Assembly: GCF_000292915.1 (NCBI RefSeq)
Contig: NC_018514.1
Span: forward strand, 1,178,001 to 1,242,000
Source: Burkholderia cepacia GG4
GTDB lineage: Bacteria > Pseudomonadota > Gammaproteobacteria > Burkholderiales > Burkholderiaceae
DNA: 64,000 nt
Direction of reading: 5' to 3'
Position 1 is the first letter of the stretch. Every line of letters begins with the position of its first letter. Below, piece after piece: positions 33,373-42,327 of the stretch. Position numbers and translations under genes: made by a program. The notes beneath the pieces are model-generated. The model was not told where the DNA came from and ran no database searches. It saw only the letters and a program-made list of their open reading frames with translations.

Positions 33373-33410
33373 AAAAAACCGGCTGCCCCCCACCAGGGAG
33401 ACAGCCGGTT
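33373..33410 (-). terminator. Rho-independent terminator of aroP-tyrB
   Basis: A 9-bp stem (AACCGGCTG at 33377-33385 with CAGCCGGTT at 33402-33410), with an inner CCC/GGG pairing, is followed on the minus strand by six T residues. It lies 35 bases after the tyrB stop. Confidence 0.82.
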
Positions 33411-33444
33411 CCGGCGATGCGATCGGGCGCCCGGGGCGGGCCGC

Positions 33445-34647
33445 TCAGACGCCGCTCTTCAGCACCTTGCCGATCGCATCCGCGACGATGCCGACGTTCG
33501 AATCATTCAGGCCCGCGACGCACATCCGGCCCGAACGCAGGACGTACACGCCGTGCACTTCACGCAGCGCTTCGACCTGCGATTCGGTCAGGCCCGTGTA
33601 CGTGAACATCCCGCGCTGCTTCACGTAGCGCGTCAGTGCTTCGCCGCTGACGTGGTCGCGCAGGCCGTCATGGATCGACTGGCGCATCCGCGCGATGCGG
33701 CGGCACATCGCGGCGAGCTCTTCTTCCCACTGCTTGCGCAGCTCGGGCGTGTTGAGCACGGTTGCCACGACCTTCGCGCCGTAGGTTTGCGGGTTGCTGT
33801 AGTTCGAACGCACCGCGCCGGCCAGCTGGCCGAGCACGCGGTCGGCCGCGGCCGCATCCTCGCAGACGACGCTCAGGCCGCCGACGCGCTCGCCGTACAG
33901 CGAGAAGTTCTTCGAGAACGAGTTCGCGACGAGCGCCGGCACGCCGCGGCGGGCCAGTTCGCGCACCGCGAACGCGTCCGCGTCGAGGCCGGCGCCGAAG
34001 CCCTGGTACGCCATGTCGACGAACGGCAGCAGCCCGCGCGCCTCGATCACGTCGATCAGCTTCTCCCACTGGCCTTGGTCGAGATCGACGCCCGTCGGGT
34101 TATGGCAGCACGCGTGCAGCAGCACGATGCTGCGTGCCGGCAGCGCGTCGATCGCCGCGAGCATCGCGTCGAACTTCAGGCCGCCCGTCGCTTCGTCGTA
34201 GTACGGGTAGGTGTTCACCGTGAAGCCGGCACGCTCGAAGATGAAGCGGTGGTTTTCCCAGCTCGGATCGCTGAGCCACACCTGCGCGTCCGGGAAGTAG
34301 CGCTTCAGGAAATCGGCGCCCACCTTCAGCGCGCCCGAGCCGCCGAGCGTCTGCACGGTCGCGATGCGGCCGGCCGCACGCGCCGGGTGATCGGCGCCGA
34401 ACACGAGCGCCTGCACGGCGTCGCGATACGCGGCGAGACCGACCATCGGCAGGTAGGGCTTCGGGCCGAGGTCCCGCTGCAGCGCGGTTTCGGCTTCGCG
34501 CACGGCACCCATCACGGGAATCCGGCCTTCGGCGTCGAAATAGATGCCGATGCTCAGGTTGACCTTCTGATCGCGCGGGTCTTTCTGGAAGTTCTCGTTG
34601 AGCGTCAGGATCGGGTCGCCCGGGTACGCGTCAATGTGTTCGAACAT
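33445..34647 (-). CDS. tyrB: aromatic amino-acid aminotransferase
   Basis: A 400-residue class I PLP-dependent aminotransferase close to TyrB/AspC. Key features: LSIGIYFDAEGRIPVMGAV near the N-terminus, the substrate-pocket SDPSWENH, NPTGVDLDQGQW, and the PLP-lysine motif NSFSKNFSLYGERVG; the C-terminal arginine region (GRMCVAGLND) is intact. It transfers amino groups between tyrosine/phenylalanine (and aspartate) and 2-oxoglutarate in the cytoplasm. It lies 45 bases downstream of the AroP-type permease gene on the same strand, so import and first catabolic step are coupled. Start is the conserved MFEHIDAYPGDPI. Confidence 0.93.
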   Translation of the reverse strand: MFEHIDAYPGDPILTLNENFQKDPRDQKVNLSIGIYFDAEGRIPVMGAVREAETALQRDLGPKPYLPMVGLAAYRDAVQALVFGADHPARAAGRIATVQTLGGSGALKVGADFLKRYFPDAQVWLSDPSWENHRFIFERAGFTVNTYPYYDEATGGLKFDAMLAAIDALPARSIVLLHACCHNPTGVDLDQGQWEKLIDVIEARGLLPFVDMAYQGFGAGLDADAFAVRELARRGVPALVANSFSKNFSLYGERVGGLSVVCEDAAAADRVLGQLAGAVRSNYSNPQTYGAKVVATVLNTPELRKQWEEELAAMCRRIARMRQSIHDGLRDHVSGEALTRYVKQRGMFTYTGLTESQVEALREVHGVYVLRSGRMCVAGLNDSNVGIVADAIGKVLKSGV

Positions 34648-34692
34648 GGCTATGTCGGTCTCGTTTGGAAGAATGATCGGTTCTGGCCTGGG

Positions 34693-36078
34693 TCAGCGCA
34701 CGGACGCGCCGTCGCGCACCGCGTAGCCTGCATTCTTCTGACGGAAGCGATACCCGATCGCGAGCACCGCGAGCCATACGGGGATCAGGTACACCGACAG
34801 GCGGAGATCCGGCGTCAGGTACATCACGACGAGAATGCCGGCCATGAACGCCAGGCACAGGTAATTCGTGAAAGGATAGCCCAGACTGCGGAAGGAAGTC
34901 TGCTCCCCGGCGATGCGCTTGGCCTGGCGGAACTTCAGGTGGATCAGGGTGATCATCGCCCAGTTGATGATCAGCGCCGACACGACGAGGCCCATCAGCA
35001 CCTCGAACGCCTTGCCCGGCATGAAGTAGTTGACCAGCACGCACAGGCCGGTCGCGAGCGCCGACGCGCCGAGCGCGGCGAGCGGAATGCCGCGCTTGTT
35101 CACCGAGCACAGCACCTTCGGCGCGTTGCCCTGCTTCGCGAGGCCGAACAGCATCCGGCTGTTGCTGTACACGCCGCTGTTGTAGACCGACAGCGCCGCC
35201 GTCAGCACGACCACGTTCAGCACGTTCGCGACCAGGTTGCTGCTGAGCGCGTGGAAGATCAGCACGAACGGGCTGCCGCCGGTGACGACCTTTTCCCACG
35301 GATACAGCGACAGCAGCACGGCGAGCGCGCCGATGTAGAAAATCAGGATCCGGTAGATCACCTGGTTGGTCGCGCGCGGAATGCTGTGTTTCGGATCATC
35401 GGCCTCGGCCGCGGTGATGCCGATCAGCTCCAGCCCGCCGAACGAGAACATGATCGCCGCCATCGACATCACGAGCCCCGACACGCCGTTCGGGAAGAAG
35501 CCGCCGTGCTGCCACAGGTTCGCGACGCTCGCTTCCGGCCCCGCATGGCCGCTCGCGAGCAGCCAGCCGCCGAAGCCGATCATCCCGACGATCGCGGCGA
35601 CCTTGATGATCGAGAACCAGAATTCCGTCTCGCCGTACGACTTCACGCTCGCCAGGTTGAGGAGGTTGATCGCGACGAAGAACACCAGCGCCGACACCCA
35701 GGTCGGCACGCCCGGCCACCAGTACTGCACGTAGATCCCGACGGCCGACAGCTCGGCCATGCTCACGAGGATGTACAGCACCCAGTAGTTCCAGCCGGAC
35801 AGGAAGCCGGTGAAGTGGCCGACGTACTTGTCGGCGAAATAGCTGAACGAGCCGGCGACGGGCTCGTCGACGACCATCTCGCCGAGCTGGCGCATGATGA
35901 AGAACGCGACGACGCCGGCCACCGCGTAGCCGAGCAGCACGGACGGGCCGGCCATCTTGATCGTCTGCGCGATGCCGAGGAACAGCCCCGTGCCGAGCGC
36001 GCCGCCGAGGGCGATCAGCTGGATGTGCCGGTTCTTCAGCCCCCGCTTCAGGCCGTCCTTCTCGTTTCCAGAAACCAT
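34693..36078 (-). CDS. aroP: aromatic amino-acid permease
   Basis: A 461-residue APC-superfamily permease with 12 helices. Substrate-binding helix 1 reads GGALGTGLFLGIAQTIKMAGPS; helix 3 region has GFLSGWNYWVLYILVSMAE; GETEFWFSIIKVAAIVGMI and GGLELIGITAAEADDPKHSIPRA are conserved. The sequence fits the AroP/PheP/GabP cluster, and linkage to the aromatic aminotransferase makes phenylalanine, tyrosine or tryptophan the most likely substrates. The start is ATG 36078, with GGAG six to eight bases upstream; the frame is open to 36264 but that part is low complexity. Divergent from an Lrp-type regulator that probably controls it. Confidence 0.88.
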   Translation of the reverse strand: MVSGNEKDGLKRGLKNRHIQLIALGGALGTGLFLGIAQTIKMAGPSVLLGYAVAGVVAFFIMRQLGEMVVDEPVAGSFSYFADKYVGHFTGFLSGWNYWVLYILVSMAELSAVGIYVQYWWPGVPTWVSALVFFVAINLLNLASVKSYGETEFWFSIIKVAAIVGMIGFGGWLLASGHAGPEASVANLWQHGGFFPNGVSGLVMSMAAIMFSFGGLELIGITAAEADDPKHSIPRATNQVIYRILIFYIGALAVLLSLYPWEKVVTGGSPFVLIFHALSSNLVANVLNVVVLTAALSVYNSGVYSNSRMLFGLAKQGNAPKVLCSVNKRGIPLAALGASALATGLCVLVNYFMPGKAFEVLMGLVVSALIINWAMITLIHLKFRQAKRIAGEQTSFRSLGYPFTNYLCLAFMAGILVVMYLTPDLRLSVYLIPVWLAVLAIGYRFRQKNAGYAVRDGASVR

Positions 36079-36395
36079 GTCTTCTCCACTCTGTCCGCCT
36101 CCGCCGGAAGCGGTGCGGCGCGCCTCGGTGTGCCGGGCGCTGTTTTGCTGTGCCGGCGACCGTTCGTGGAGCCACCGGGTTGGGGACTGCAATCTTCGCG
36201 TGGCGACGCCCGATTCCTGTCGGCAGGCCCGCCAGACCGGCCGCCGACTGCCGCCGCGCCGCATTGCTGCGGGCGCACACGAAAATCCGGCGTCAGTTTA
36301 GCGTCGGGACAGCGAAATCGGGTTGCGTAACCCGCTCATGCAAACCCTACATTATGAGATAAGATTGCATCCAGGAGACAGATGAGGAAACAAAA
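36079..36395. promoter_or_regulatory. aroP / lrp-like divergent control region
   Basis: A 317-base intergenic region. The left 220 bases are GC-rich with no clear motif; the right part (36320-36380) is AT-richer (CATTATGAGATAAGATTGCATCC) and probably carries the promoter and Lrp-type binding sites of the divergent genes. CAGGAG precedes the regulator start by about 20 bases. No gene is supported here. Confidence 0.4.
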
Positions 36396-36869
36396 ATGCC
36401 TGAACCGGTTCTCGATCGCATCGATCGCCACTTGCTGTCGGTGCTGCAGGAGAACGGCCGCGCGTCGAACCTCGACCTGGCGAAGGCCGTCGGCCTGTCG
36501 CCTGCGCAGACGCTGCGGCGCCACCGCCGGCTGGAAGAGATCGGCGCGATCCGCCGTTACGAAACCCGTCTGTGCCCCGATACGCTCGGGTTCGGCGTCA
36601 CCGCGTTCGTGCACGTGACGATGGAGCGCGGGCATATCCGCGACCTGTCGAAGTTCCAGAAACTGGTGTCGGATCTCGCGCAGATCCAGGAATGTTTTTC
36701 CGTGACCGGCGACATCGACTACGTGCTGAAGGTCGTCGCGCACGACCTGAAGGGACTGTCCAGGTTCCTGCTCGAAACGCTGATGCGCATTCCCGGCGTG
36801 AGCGGCGTGCATTCGAGCGTGTGCCTCGACGAGATCAAGTGCACGAGTGCGATGCCGGTGGAAAGCTGA
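36396..36869 (+). CDS. Lrp/AsnC-family regulator
   Basis: A 157-residue regulator. N-terminal helix-turn-helix (about 5-55): LDRIDRHLLSVLQENGRASNLDLAKAVGLSPAQTLRRHRRLEEIGAI. The C-terminal RAM domain (about 65-150) with the VTGDIDYVLKVVAHDLKGLSRFL signature binds amino acids and makes octamers. By divergence it probably regulates aroP-tyrB in response to aromatic amino acids. The start is uncertain between 36396 and ATGAGG at 36382 in another frame; 36396 is the only one in frame. No strong ribosome binding site (AGGAAACAAAA) is visible. Confidence 0.9.
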   Translation: MPEPVLDRIDRHLLSVLQENGRASNLDLAKAVGLSPAQTLRRHRRLEEIGAIRRYETRLCPDTLGFGVTAFVHVTMERGHIRDLSKFQKLVSDLAQIQECFSVTGDIDYVLKVVAHDLKGLSRFLLETLMRIPGVSGVHSSVCLDEIKCTSAMPVES

Positions 36870-36914
36870 CGCGCTACCGCGCGCCCTGCCGGGCAGCGCG
36901 TTCGGCAGCCGGAT

Positions 36915-37772
36915 TCAGTGCACCGCTTCGAACGCGCTGATCAGCAACGCCCCGCAAGCAATCATCAGGCATCCGCCGGCGCGACGCGGCGTCAGCCGCT
37001 CGCCGAGATACCCGCGCGCGATCAACGCCGCGAACACCACGCTCGTTTCGCGCAGCGCCGACACCGGGCCCATCGGCGCGCGATCCATCGCCCAGATCAC
37101 GATCCCGTACGCAAGCGCCGCGAACACGCCGCCGCACGCGGCCTTCGCGGTTGCGCCGACATCCTGCGTCACCCTCAGCGGCCCCGCGCGCAGCCGGTAG
37201 TACGCGGCCATCAGCAGAGCGGTCAGCACGAACATCCATGCGGTATAGCCTATCGTGCTGCCGCTTTCCCGCACGCCAATCCCGTCGACCACGCTGTACG
37301 CGGCAATCGACACGCCGGTCGCGAACGCGGTCGGCAACACCTGCGTCATCCGGTGTCGCGCGCCGCGCCCGCGCTCCAGCCCGATCGCCATGATGCCGGC
37401 GCAGATCAGCACGAGCCCGCATTGTGCGCCCGTGCTCAGGCGCTCGCCTGCGAACGCCGCCGCGCCCAGCGTGACCAGCAGCGGCGCGGTGCCGCGCGCA
37501 ACCGGATAGGCGACGGTCAGGTCGCCGTGCTCGTATGCCCGCACCAGCAGCAGCGTATAGACCACGTGGATCAGCGCCGACGCGACGACGCACGCCCAGC
37601 TCGCGGGCGCGATCGGCGCGGCAGCCGGCAGGAACAGCAGCGCGAACAGCCCGATCGCGATCTGCAGCACCGTGGCCGAGCGCAGCCGGTCGCCGCTGCT
37701 GCGCACGAGCGCGTTCCATGACGCATGCAGGAAGGCGGCACACAGAACGGCAAACAGAACGGGGATCGGCAC
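36915..37772 (-). CDS. EamA/DMT-family transporter
   Basis: A 285-residue membrane protein with ten helices. First repeat: AAFLHASWNALVRSSGD, VYTLLLVRAYEHGDLTVAYPVARGTAPLLVTLGAAAFAGERLS, which is the typical EamA core; second repeat ends AMDRAPMGPVSALRETSVVFAALIARGYLGERL. Function as metabolite exporter is inferred from family only. The start is placed at GTG 37772, where the first helix begins; an ATG at 37826 would add an arginine-rich 18-residue extension. It is convergent with the Lrp-type gene (45 bases apart). Confidence 0.82.
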   Translation of the reverse strand: MPIPVLFAVLCAAFLHASWNALVRSSGDRLRSATVLQIAIGLFALLFLPAAAPIAPASWACVVASALIHVVYTLLLVRAYEHGDLTVAYPVARGTAPLLVTLGAAAFAGERLSTGAQCGLVLICAGIMAIGLERGRGARHRMTQVLPTAFATGVSIAAYSVVDGIGVRESGSTIGYTAWMFVLTALLMAAYYRLRAGPLRVTQDVGATAKAACGGVFAALAYGIVIWAMDRAPMGPVSALRETSVVFAALIARGYLGERLTPRRAGGCLMIACGALLISAFEAVH

Positions 37773-37826
37773 GCTGAATACTCGCTGACGGCCGGCAACG
37801 CGAAATCGTCGCCGCGGGCCATACAT

Positions 37827-38172
37827 CGTATGAATGCGTCACCCGGTTGTCAAAAACGGGCGGCGATGCGAGCTCACCCGCGACCGGCCCCGCCGCGCGC
37901 TGTCGGCCGCCCCGCGTGGCATTCGCGGCCGTGACCGGATGCGCCGCCGAATGCGTCGCAAAAGTTGCATGCGCGCCGCCCCTTTCCGCTTTCTTTCGCC
38001 GTGCGCCGCGCCGTAATGAAATCGATACCGCAGCGCAACCGTCGCGAAACCGCTCCGCCCCCAGATCTTCATGCCGGGCTGTTTCAATGCCGGTGCTTTC
38101 TCGAGCTCCGTGCCGAACCGACACGACGACGGGGCCGACTTCCACCATCGAAAACCTACCTGGAGTTTCCCG
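37827..38172. other. gene-free divergent region
   Basis: No supported gene. It contains the leader of the phosphoesterase gene (TGGAG eight bases before its ATG) and, on the other strand, the promoter of the DMT gene. No clear dyad was found. Confidence 0.4.
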
Positions 38173-39846
38173 ATGTTTCGTCAAGCCTTGCTCGTCACCG
38201 CCTGCGCCGGCGCGGCGCTTGCGCTGTTCGCCTGCGGCGGCAGCGACGATCCCACGTCGACGCCCGCCGTGTCGTCGCAGGATGCGCTGCAGACCGCCAC
38301 GCCGATCAAGCACGTCGTCGTGATCTACGGCGAAAACGTGTCGTTCGACCACTATTTCGGTACCTACCCGAATGCGTCGAACCCGTCGGGCGAACCGGCA
38401 TTCACTGCGAAGTCCGGCACGCCGTCGGTCAACGGGCTGAGCGGCACGCTGCTCACCGCGAACCCGAACTTCACGAACACGGCCAACGGCACCGATGCCG
38501 CGAACCCGTTCCGCCTCGACCGCACGCAAGCCGCGACGGCCGACCAGAACCATGCGTACACGGCCGAGCAACAGGCCGAGGACAACGGCCTCGCCGACCT
38601 GTTCCCGAAATACACCGGCAAGGGCTCGTCCGGCGGCGCCGGCGCATTCGGCACGAAGGGCCAGGTAATGGGCTTCTTCGACGGCAACACCGTCACCGCG
38701 CTGTGGAACTACGCACAGCGCTTCGCGATGAGCGACAACGCGTATACGACGGTCTACGGCCCGTCGACGCCGGGTGCGCTGAACGTCGTGTCGGGCCAGA
38801 CCAACGGGATGCAGATCGTCAAGACGTCGAAGCAGCCGTCGACGCTCGCCGCCACCTCGTACTACATCAACGACGGCCAGGGCGGCTTCACGATGATCAA
38901 CGACGTCGACCCGGGCTTCGACGTGTGCTCGAGCACGACCGACCAGGCGATGATGAGCGGCAAGAACATCGGCGACCTGCTGAACGGCGCGAAGATCACG
39001 TGGGGCGGCTTCATGGGCGGCTTCAACCTGTCGACGACCAACGGCAACGGCACGACCGGCTGCAACCGCAGCACCGTCGCCACCGCCGTGAACGCAGCGA
39101 CGACCGACTACATCCCGCACCACAACTGGTTCCAGTACTACGCGTCGACCGCGAACCCGCAGCACACGCGCCCGAGCGCAGTCGCGGCGATCGGTTCGAG
39201 CCTCGCAGCCGACGGCAAGACGGCCGAGCCGGCGAACCACCAGTACGACACCGACGATTTCTTCGCGGCCGTGAAGGCCGGCAACTTCCCGTCGGTCAGC
39301 TTCCTGAAGGCGCCCGCCGCGCAGGACGCGCACGCGGGCTATTCGGATCCGCTCGACGAGCAGGCGTTCGTGACGAAGGTCGTCAACTTCCTGCAGCAGC
39401 AGCCCGACTGGCAGAACACGGCCGTGATCGTCACCTATGACGACTCGGACGGCTGGTACGACCACGCGTACACGGCACCGACCCGCGCGTCGTCCGACGC
39501 GGTCGACCAGGTGAACGGCAACGGCGCGTGCGGCTCGGGCGGCACCACCGGCGTGAACGGCGGCACCGTGAACGGCCGCTGCGGTCCGGGTGTGCGCATC
39601 CCGCTGGTCGTGATCTCGCCGTACGCGAAGCAGAACTACGTCGACCACACGATGATCGACCAGGCGTCCGTCGTGCGCTTCATCGAGGACAACTGGCTCG
39701 GCAGCCAGCGCATCGGCGGTGGTTCGTTCGATGCGACGGCAGGCGACCTGCGCGGGCTGTTCGACTTCTCGTCGAAGCCGAATACGGCGCCGCTGTATCT
39801 CGATCCGACGCTAGGCACCGAGTTGAGCGCGGCGCCGGCGATCTGA
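38173..39846 (+). CDS. lipoprotein phosphoesterase (AcpA/phospholipase C family)
   Basis: A 557-residue exported protein. The signal sequence ends in a lipobox (ALFAC, Cys21), so an outer-membrane or periplasmic lipoprotein is expected, although the upstream sequence is short. The family signature VVVIYGENVSFDHYFGTYPNAS (usually ENRSFDHY) contains the metal-binding and nucleophilic site of acid phosphatase/phospholipase C proteins; later ones include FQYYAST and TYDDSDGWYDH, also typical metal ligands. The sequence is closest to Francisella AcpA-like acid phosphatases. Substrate unknown (phosphomonoesters or phospholipids). Followed by a terminator-like hairpin and a di-haem peroxidase gene. 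Confidence 0.88.
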   Translation: MFRQALLVTACAGAALALFACGGSDDPTSTPAVSSQDALQTATPIKHVVVIYGENVSFDHYFGTYPNASNPSGEPAFTAKSGTPSVNGLSGTLLTANPNFTNTANGTDAANPFRLDRTQAATADQNHAYTAEQQAEDNGLADLFPKYTGKGSSGGAGAFGTKGQVMGFFDGNTVTALWNYAQRFAMSDNAYTTVYGPSTPGALNVVSGQTNGMQIVKTSKQPSTLAATSYYINDGQGGFTMINDVDPGFDVCSSTTDQAMMSGKNIGDLLNGAKITWGGFMGGFNLSTTNGNGTTGCNRSTVATAVNAATTDYIPHHNWFQYYASTANPQHTRPSAVAAIGSSLAADGKTAEPANHQYDTDDFFAAVKAGNFPSVSFLKAPAAQDAHAGYSDPLDEQAFVTKVVNFLQQQPDWQNTAVIVTYDDSDGWYDHAYTAPTRASSDAVDQVNGNGACGSGGTTGVNGGTVNGRCGPGVRIPLVVISPYAKQNYVDHTMIDQASVVRFIEDNWLGSQRIGGGSFDATAGDLRGLFDFSSKPNTAPLYLDPTLGTELSAAPAI

Positions 39847-39882
39847 CCGGCATGGCGTAACAACTAGCAGCAGGCAGCAGCA

Positions 39883-39909
39883 GGCCGGCGCATCGTGCGC
39901 CGGCCGTTT
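39883..39909 (+). terminator. terminator after the phosphoesterase gene
   Basis: A perfect 10-bp stem, GGCCGGCGCA with TGCGCCGGCC and a TCG loop, then GTTTCCGTT. It starts 37 bases after the stop and precedes the peroxidase start by 50 bases; it may limit rather than stop transcription into the next gene. Confidence 0.55.
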
Positions 39910-39956
39910 CCGTTCAATGCGCCGCTTTGCGCGGTGCCCGAGTTCCGACCGCCAGC

Positions 39957-41375
39957 ATGACAGCCCGTCCCGCGTACCCGTCTCCCGACGCATCCGGCGC
40001 CGCCGCGCCGCGTTCCCCTGCCCGCGTGCTGCGCCGCGCGGCGTACGTGTTCGGCACCGCCGTGCTCGGCTACGGCGCGTTCGCGATCGCGTTTCCGGCG
40101 CGCACGCCGGCAGCAATCGGCGACGTCGTTGCCGACTGGACCGGCGCGAATCCGCATCCGGTCGTGCTGCAGCGCCCGGCCGCGCAGCCGCTGTCCGCGG
40201 TCGCACAGCTCGGGCGGGCGCTGTTCGCCGATCCGTCGCTGTCGGCATCCGGCAAGCAGTCGTGCGCGTCGTGTCACAGCCCCGATCATGCGTACGGGCC
40301 GCCGAACGGGCTCGACGTGCAGCCGGGTGGCCTCGCGATGACGCAGCAGGGCTACCGCCCGCCGCCGTCGCTGATGTACCTGTACCGGCAACCGAACTTC
40401 AGCATCGGCCCCGATGCGGGCGAAAACGACGCCGCGCCGAGCGTCGCGCAGCAGGCCGCGTCGGCGGCCGGTGTCGTCAAGGCGCAGAAGGTGGCCGGCA
40501 CGTCGGCTGCGCCGCAGCTCGTGCCGCAGGGCGGGATGTTCTGGGACGGCCGCGCCGATACGCTGCAGCAGCAGGCGTTCGGGCCGCTGCTGAACCCCGT
40601 AGAAATGGCGAATGCGAGCATCGACGACGTCGCGCACAAGCTCGCGCAGTCGTCGCATCGCGCGCGCTTCGAGCAGCTGTTCGGCGCGCGCGTGTTCGAC
40701 AGTCCGCAGCTCGCGGTGTCGGAAGCGATGTTCGCGATCGCGCGGTATCAGGTCGAGGACCCGTCGTTCCATCCGTACAACAGCAAGTACGACCGCTGGC
40801 TCGAGGGCCGCGCACGCCTCACGCAGGCGGAGCTGCACGGGCTGCGGCTCTTCAACGATCCGGACAAGGCGAATTGCGCCGGCTGCCACCTGTCGAAGCC
40901 CGGCAAGGACGGCCTGCCGCCGATGTTTACCGACTTCCAGTACGAGGCGCTCGGCGCACCGCGCAACCAGGCGCTCGCGCAGAACCGCAACCCGGCGTTC
41001 TACGATCTCGGCGTGTGCGGCCCGTTCCGCGACGACCTGAAGGACCAGACGCAGTATTGCGCGATGTTCCTGACGCCCACGCTGCGTAACTCGGCGACGC
41101 GTCATGTGTTCTTCCACAACGGCGTGTTCCATACGCTCGACCAGGTGATGGCGTTCTACAACGAGCGCAGCATCTCGCCGCAGAAGTTCTATTCGCGCGG
41201 CGCGGACGGCAAGGTCGACGAGTACGACGACGTTCCGCCGAAGTACCGCGCGAACGTCGACGTGACCGATGCGCCGTTCGACCGCAAGCCCGGCGACAAG
41301 CCCGCGATGACCGCGCAGGACATCGAGGATATCGAAGCGTTTCTCGGCACGCTCACCGACGAGCCGACACGCTGA
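39957..41375 (+). CDS. di-haem cytochrome c peroxidase (CcpA/MauG-like)
   Basis: A 472-residue protein with one N-terminal membrane segment (about 30-50) and two c-type haem-binding motifs: CASCH (about residue 102) and CAGCH (about 305). The region between contains GGMFWDGRADTLQQQAFGPLLNPVEM, and TPTLRNSATRHVFFHNGVF follows the second haem; these are hallmarks of the bacterial di-haem peroxidase family. It reduces hydrogen peroxide in the periplasm, or may modify a protein as MauG does. It sits 110 bases after the phosphoesterase gene; such pairs recur in Burkholderia, but a joint role is unproven. Confidence 0.9.
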   Translation: MTARPAYPSPDASGAAAPRSPARVLRRAAYVFGTAVLGYGAFAIAFPARTPAAIGDVVADWTGANPHPVVLQRPAAQPLSAVAQLGRALFADPSLSASGKQSCASCHSPDHAYGPPNGLDVQPGGLAMTQQGYRPPPSLMYLYRQPNFSIGPDAGENDAAPSVAQQAASAAGVVKAQKVAGTSAAPQLVPQGGMFWDGRADTLQQQAFGPLLNPVEMANASIDDVAHKLAQSSHRARFEQLFGARVFDSPQLAVSEAMFAIARYQVEDPSFHPYNSKYDRWLEGRARLTQAELHGLRLFNDPDKANCAGCHLSKPGKDGLPPMFTDFQYEALGAPRNQALAQNRNPAFYDLGVCGPFRDDLKDQTQYCAMFLTPTLRNSATRHVFFHNGVFHTLDQVMAFYNERSISPQKFYSRGADGKVDEYDDVPPKYRANVDVTDAPFDRKPGDKPAMTAQDIEDIEAFLGTLTDEPTR

Positions 41376-41405
41376 CGACCGGCGCTCGACTGCCCGACGT
41401 GCGCG

Positions 41406-42137
41406 TCAGCGGCGCGCGCGGATGCAAAGGAAGGCCGGCGCCAGCGACAGCTCCGCATGGAGCCGCTCCGACACGGCCTTCATCTCGCGCAGCGGCGTCG
41501 GTTCGACGAACCGGTCGAGCCGCCAGCCGGCGTCGGCGAGCGCGTTCAGGATCTCGGCAAGTGGCCGGCGCCACGCCTCGACATAGGGTTTCGGTTCGCC
41601 AAAGCCCGACCAGTGGAAGCCGAAACGGCACGTATCGAAGTACGTGCCGTCCCCGCGCGTGCGCTCGTCCATCCAGTCGCGCATCGGGTGCGCCATCGAG
41701 AACACCAGCGTCGCGCCCGGCCGCGCGACGCGCCTGAATTCGCGCAGCGTCGGTGCGAGATCGCGCACGTAGTCGAACGCGAGCGAACACAGGATCTTGT
41801 CGAACGCGTGATCAGGGAGCCAGTCGAGCGGCGCCGCGAGATCGCCCTCAGTGACATCGACGGCAAGCCCGGCGCAGCGTGTTTTCGCGAGCGAGACCAT
41901 CTCGGGCGTGATGTCGAACGCGTGTACGGTCGCACCGTGGCGCGCGAGGTGCTCGCTGCAGATGCCGGGCCCGCAGCCGGCGTCGAGCACCGTCAGGCCA
42001 CTGACGTCGCCGAGCAGCGCCAGCGTCGCCGGCCGCTCGTAGAGCGCGTTGTGCGCCTTGGTCGGTGCGATATCGGCATAACGCTGTGCGAAGGCCGCAT
42101 ACGTGCGGCGGGCGGACGGTTCATTCGGATCGGTCAT
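41406..42137 (-). CDS. class I SAM-dependent methyltransferase
   Basis: A 243-residue soluble methyltransferase. Motif I is LDAGCGPGICSEHLARHGA; motif II/acidic loop FDITPEMVSLAKTRC; motif III region GDLAAPLDWLPDHAFDKILCSLAFDYVRDLAPTLREFRRVARPGATLVFSMAHP is a clear UbiE/Methyltransferase_11-type core. The C-terminal part is not specific. Substrate unknown; a small molecule is most likely. Convergent with the peroxidase gene and next to, but not clearly co-transcribed with, the AtoE gene. The start is ATG 42137; no strong ribosome binding site. Confidence 0.88.
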   Translation of the reverse strand: MTDPNEPSARRTYAAFAQRYADIAPTKAHNALYERPATLALLGDVSGLTVLDAGCGPGICSEHLARHGATVHAFDITPEMVSLAKTRCAGLAVDVTEGDLAAPLDWLPDHAFDKILCSLAFDYVRDLAPTLREFRRVARPGATLVFSMAHPMRDWMDERTRGDGTYFDTCRFGFHWSGFGEPKPYVEAWRRPLAEILNALADAGWRLDRFVEPTPLREMKAVSERLHAELSLAPAFLCIRARR

Positions 42138-42282
42138 GCGGCATCGGTCGGCGGGAATCGGGGTTTCGATTCTGCACGATCGCGGCGCCGATGGCGATCT
42201 TCGGGCGGCGGTTGCGGCGACGCTTGCGCACCCCTGTCGGCCCGCCAGTGGTCAACCGTTCCACGGCGGAGCCGGTCCGAAC

Positions 42283-42319
42283 GGTGCGATGCGGTGGGCG
42301 TGCCCGCCCGCATCGCACC
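42283..42319 (-). terminator. strong hairpin after the AtoE gene
   Basis: A perfect 12-bp stem, GGTGCGATGCGG with CCGCATCGCACC, with an inner GGGC/GCCC stem, begins nine bases after the AtoE stop on the minus strand. There is no T-run, so factor-independent termination is uncertain. Confidence 0.5.
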
Positions 42320-42327
42320 ACGCCCGA

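Noticed and set aside
36874..39648. 924-residue minus-strand frame opposite the phosphoesterase
   Set aside because: Its only protein-like parts are out-of-frame echoes of the transporter gene; no family match and Arg-rich.
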